Shown here: positions 47,204 through 49,605 of the stretch, piece after piece
Position numbering within the stretch: position 1 is the first letter of the stretch
How the letters are laid out: the number at the start of each line of letters is the position of its first letter
From: an uncultured Pelagibacteraceae bacterium
GTDB lineage: Bacteria; Pseudomonadota; Alphaproteobacteria; Pelagibacterales; Pelagibacteraceae
Direction: 5' to 3'
NCBI GenBank assembly: GCA_902616205.1
Contig: CACMRY010000003.1
Coordinates: forward strand, 1-49,605
DNA length: 49,605 bases
Translations under genes and position numbers: made by a program
The notes under the pieces: model-generated
What the model was told of the DNA's origin: nothing
Database searches by the model: none
The model's input: only the letters and a program-made list of their open reading frames with translations

Positions 47204-48379
47204 ATGACTAGCACCTTTAAAACATTTTTAAAGCACACAGCAAAAGATTTTCACAATCAGTCAGTTAATCCACCAGTAGTTCGCGCATCGACAATAATTT
47301 TTAAGTCAATGCAGGATATAAGAAAAACTCAATCAAAATTTAGAAAAAATCCTATAGGAGGTCATTTTGATTATGGAAGACAGGGGACTTCTACAACTTA
47401 TATCTTACAAAAAATATTAACTAAACTAGAGGAAAGTTATCACGTTTTTTTAACTCCCACTGGATTTGGCGCAATTTTTCTTGCTATATTTAGCTTAGTT
47501 AGACCTGGTGATGAAATTCTAGTATCTGATCCATCTTATAAACCAACAAGAAGGTTCACAGAGGACTTTTTAAAAGATTTTAATATAAAAACAATTTTTT
47601 ATAACCCTAATGATTTAGATACTCTAAGAAATAATATATCTAAAAATACTAAACTTATTTTTGTGGAAAATCCAGGGAGCAATACTTTTGACTTTCAAGA
47701 TTTATCTAAAATAATTCAAATTGCAAAAAAACATAAAATTTATACTGCAATGGATAATACATGGGGAACACCATATTTTCTAAAGCCAATAAAATTGGGT
47801 TTTGACATGTCAATTGTATCTGCAACCAAATATTATTCAGGTCATTCAGATGTAATGGGAGGATCTTTAGCAGTAAATAAAAGAGTTTTTAGAAAAGTCC
47901 AACTTGCTGATAATGTAACTGGATTGCGATTAGGACCAGATGATGCCTATTTGATAACAAGAGGATTAAGAACATTAGATGTAAGATTAGATAAACATCA
48001 AGATAATGCAAAAAAAATTGCTGCATTCCTATCAAAATATAAAAAGATTAAATTACTTTATCCATATAAGAAAAATTCTCAAAACTTTCGAATGTGGAAA
48101 AAATACTATTCAGGATCTTCAGGATTAATGGGATTAAAAATTAAATCAAAAAATAAAAAATCAGTTACAAAATTTGTTAATTCTTTAAAGCTTTTTGGTT
48201 ATGGTTATAGCTGGGGAGGATTTGAAAGTTTAGCATTACATCAAACTAATTTCGAAATTGGAAGGAGAAATTACCTTAAATTAGAGAAAGATGAGCACTT
48301 AGTAAGACTTCATATTGGCTTAGAGGATCCCAAAGATATAATAAATGACATTAAACAGGCTTTAAAACATCTTAAATGA
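47204..48379 (+). CDS. metC: Cystathionine beta-lyase/Cys-Met metabolism PLP enzyme
   Basis: HFDYGRQGTSTTYILQKILTKLEE; AMDNTWGTPYFLKPIKLGFDMSIVSATKYYSGHSDVMGG. Confidence 0.93.
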   Translation: MTSTFKTFLKHTAKDFHNQSVNPPVVRASTIIFKSMQDIRKTQSKFRKNPIGGHFDYGRQGTSTTYILQKILTKLEESYHVFLTPTGFGAIFLAIFSLVRPGDEILVSDPSYKPTRRFTEDFLKDFNIKTIFYNPNDLDTLRNNISKNTKLIFVENPGSNTFDFQDLSKIIQIAKKHKIYTAMDNTWGTPYFLKPIKLGFDMSIVSATKYYSGHSDVMGGSLAVNKRVFRKVQLADNVTGLRLGPDDAYLITRGLRTLDVRLDKHQDNAKKIAAFLSKYKKIKLLYPYKKNSQNFRMWKKYYSGSSGLMGLKIKSKNKKSVTKFVNSLKLFGYGYSWGGFESLALHQTNFEIGRRNYLKLEKDEHLVRLHIGLEDPKDIINDIKQALKHLK

Positions 48380-49599
48380 ATACTGAAAAAAAATTTTTTC
48401 ATTCAAACACTGCTATAATTACCCTTTTCGCAGCATGCTTTGTTGTTCTAATTTCTCTAGGAGTTAGACAGACATTTGGCTTATTTTTTATAGATTTTAA
48501 TGAAAGTTTAAAAATTAGTAATACAGCATTTGGATTTGCAATTGGTACACAAATGCTTATGTGGGGACTAACTGGCCCAATTTTTGGGGCAATCGCTGAT
48601 CGTTATGGTGGACATGTTGCTATAATCTCATCCTTTATATTTTATACATTAGGAGTTTATTATTTGTACTCTGGCCCTAATACAGGAATATTCTTTCAAA
48701 TTCATCTAGGATTACTTATTGGTATTGGATTAGGGGGAACAGCTATAAGTATTCCAATGTCAATAGTTGGGAAACACTTTCCATTATCTACTAGAACAAT
48801 TGCAATGAGTATTGTTACAGCAGTTGGTTCATTTGGATACTTTATATCTCCAATATTCACAAATTATTCACTTATTAATTATGGTTGGAATTATACATTG
48901 TTTTTATTTTCTCTATTTTTGGTCACAGGTTTAATCGTAGCTTTTTTTGTTAGATCTCCAAAAGAAAACGAAATTATAGAAAATAGATCTGATCAATCAC
49001 TTAAAGAGGCACTCAGTGAGGCATTACAATCAAAGAGTTATATTTTACTTGTATCGGGCTTCTTTGTTTGTGGATTTCACATTACATTAGTTGGAACACA
49101 TGTTCCAAAATATGTAATTGATAGAGGTTTAGAAGATTGGACTGCAGCAGCAATTCTATCATTAATTGGTTTATTTAATATTTTTGGCTCACTATTAAGT
49201 GGTTACCTTTCCACAAAAATTAGTAAGAAAATTCTTTTAAGCGTAATTTATCTTTTAAGAGGTTTTTCGATAGTATTTTTTATATTTACACCTCCAAGTG
49301 TTATTTCCGCATTTATATTTGGTGCAAGTTTTGGTTTTTTATGGTTATCAACTGTCCCAGCTACTAGTGGCATTGTTGCTCACTTATTTGGCACTAAATT
49401 TTTGGGTCTTCTTTACGGAATTGTATTTTTAAGCCATCAAATTGGATCTTTCTTTGGTGCATATTTAGGAGGTTTATTCTACGACTTATACGGATCATAT
49501 GATTACGCATGGTATTTGGCTATTTTACTCTCTATATTCGCAGCAATAATACATTTACCAATTATAGAAAAGCCAGTTGAGAGATTACAAAAAACATAA
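48376..49599 (+). CDS. MFS transporter
   Basis: 12-TM MFS pattern; GAIADRYGGHVAII; 4-bp overlap with metC. Confidence 0.9.
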   Translation: MNTEKKFFHSNTAIITLFAACFVVLISLGVRQTFGLFFIDFNESLKISNTAFGFAIGTQMLMWGLTGPIFGAIADRYGGHVAIISSFIFYTLGVYYLYSGPNTGIFFQIHLGLLIGIGLGGTAISIPMSIVGKHFPLSTRTIAMSIVTAVGSFGYFISPIFTNYSLINYGWNYTLFLFSLFLVTGLIVAFFVRSPKENEIIENRSDQSLKEALSEALQSKSYILLVSGFFVCGFHITLVGTHVPKYVIDRGLEDWTAAAILSLIGLFNIFGSLLSGYLSTKISKKILLSVIYLLRGFSIVFFIFTPPSVISAFIFGASFGFLWLSTVPATSGIVAHLFGTKFLGLLYGIVFLSHQIGSFFGAYLGGLFYDLYGSYDYAWYLAILLSIFAAIIHLPIIEKPVERLQKT

Positions 49600-49605
49600 A
49601 CTAAA

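Noticed and set aside
1-49605. CRISPR arrays, tRNA/rRNA genes, transposons, prophage, toxin-antitoxin or defense systems
   Set aside because: Looked for regularly spaced repeats, cloverleaf-like intergenic sequences, recombinases and nuclease motifs; none recognised. AT-rich homopolymer tracts reflect base composition.

Overview
This is an AT-rich, very gene-dense bacterial chromosome segment. Intergenic gaps are short, stop/start overlaps are common, and no rRNA, tRNA, CRISPR array, transposase or integrase was seen. Gene content and style (TPP-riboswitch-controlled thiV-type symporter, DmdA-like protein, taurine-type ABC transporter, low GC) match a SAR11/Pelagibacterales alphaproteobacterium; this is inference, not a database result. 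Most of the window is core metabolism and transport: an aldehyde dehydrogenase (truncated), a 3-hydroxyisobutyrate dehydrogenase-like enzyme, an FAH family protein, PEP carboxylase, CcdA, a gamma-butyrobetaine dioxygenase-like enzyme, cysE-cysK, peroxiredoxins, amt, HU, rseP, recX, mnmA and metC. Regions worth a second look: (1) a same-strand run of about 8 small proteins, several resembling dimeric alpha/beta-barrel or SnoaL/NTF2 folds (11.9-14.7 kb), leading into a DsbA/HCCA-isomerase-like protein and an SMR-like protein that lacks the EmrE Glu14 equivalent; (2) an organosulfonate/taurine-like island (20.3-31.6 kb) with an HpsN-like HisD homolog, a Pta-like enzyme, a BASS symporter, an Ldh2-family dehydrogenase, TauABC with a very large permease, an omega-aminotransferase and Ald, but no Xsc; (3) a compact TPP riboswitch whose 3' end coincides with the ribosome-binding site of a symporter; (4) unannotated microproteins, including a 27-aa K/R-rich protein with a strong Shine-Dalgarno; (5) a small cytochrome/DUF4396 module. 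All family calls were made by eye from protein motifs.
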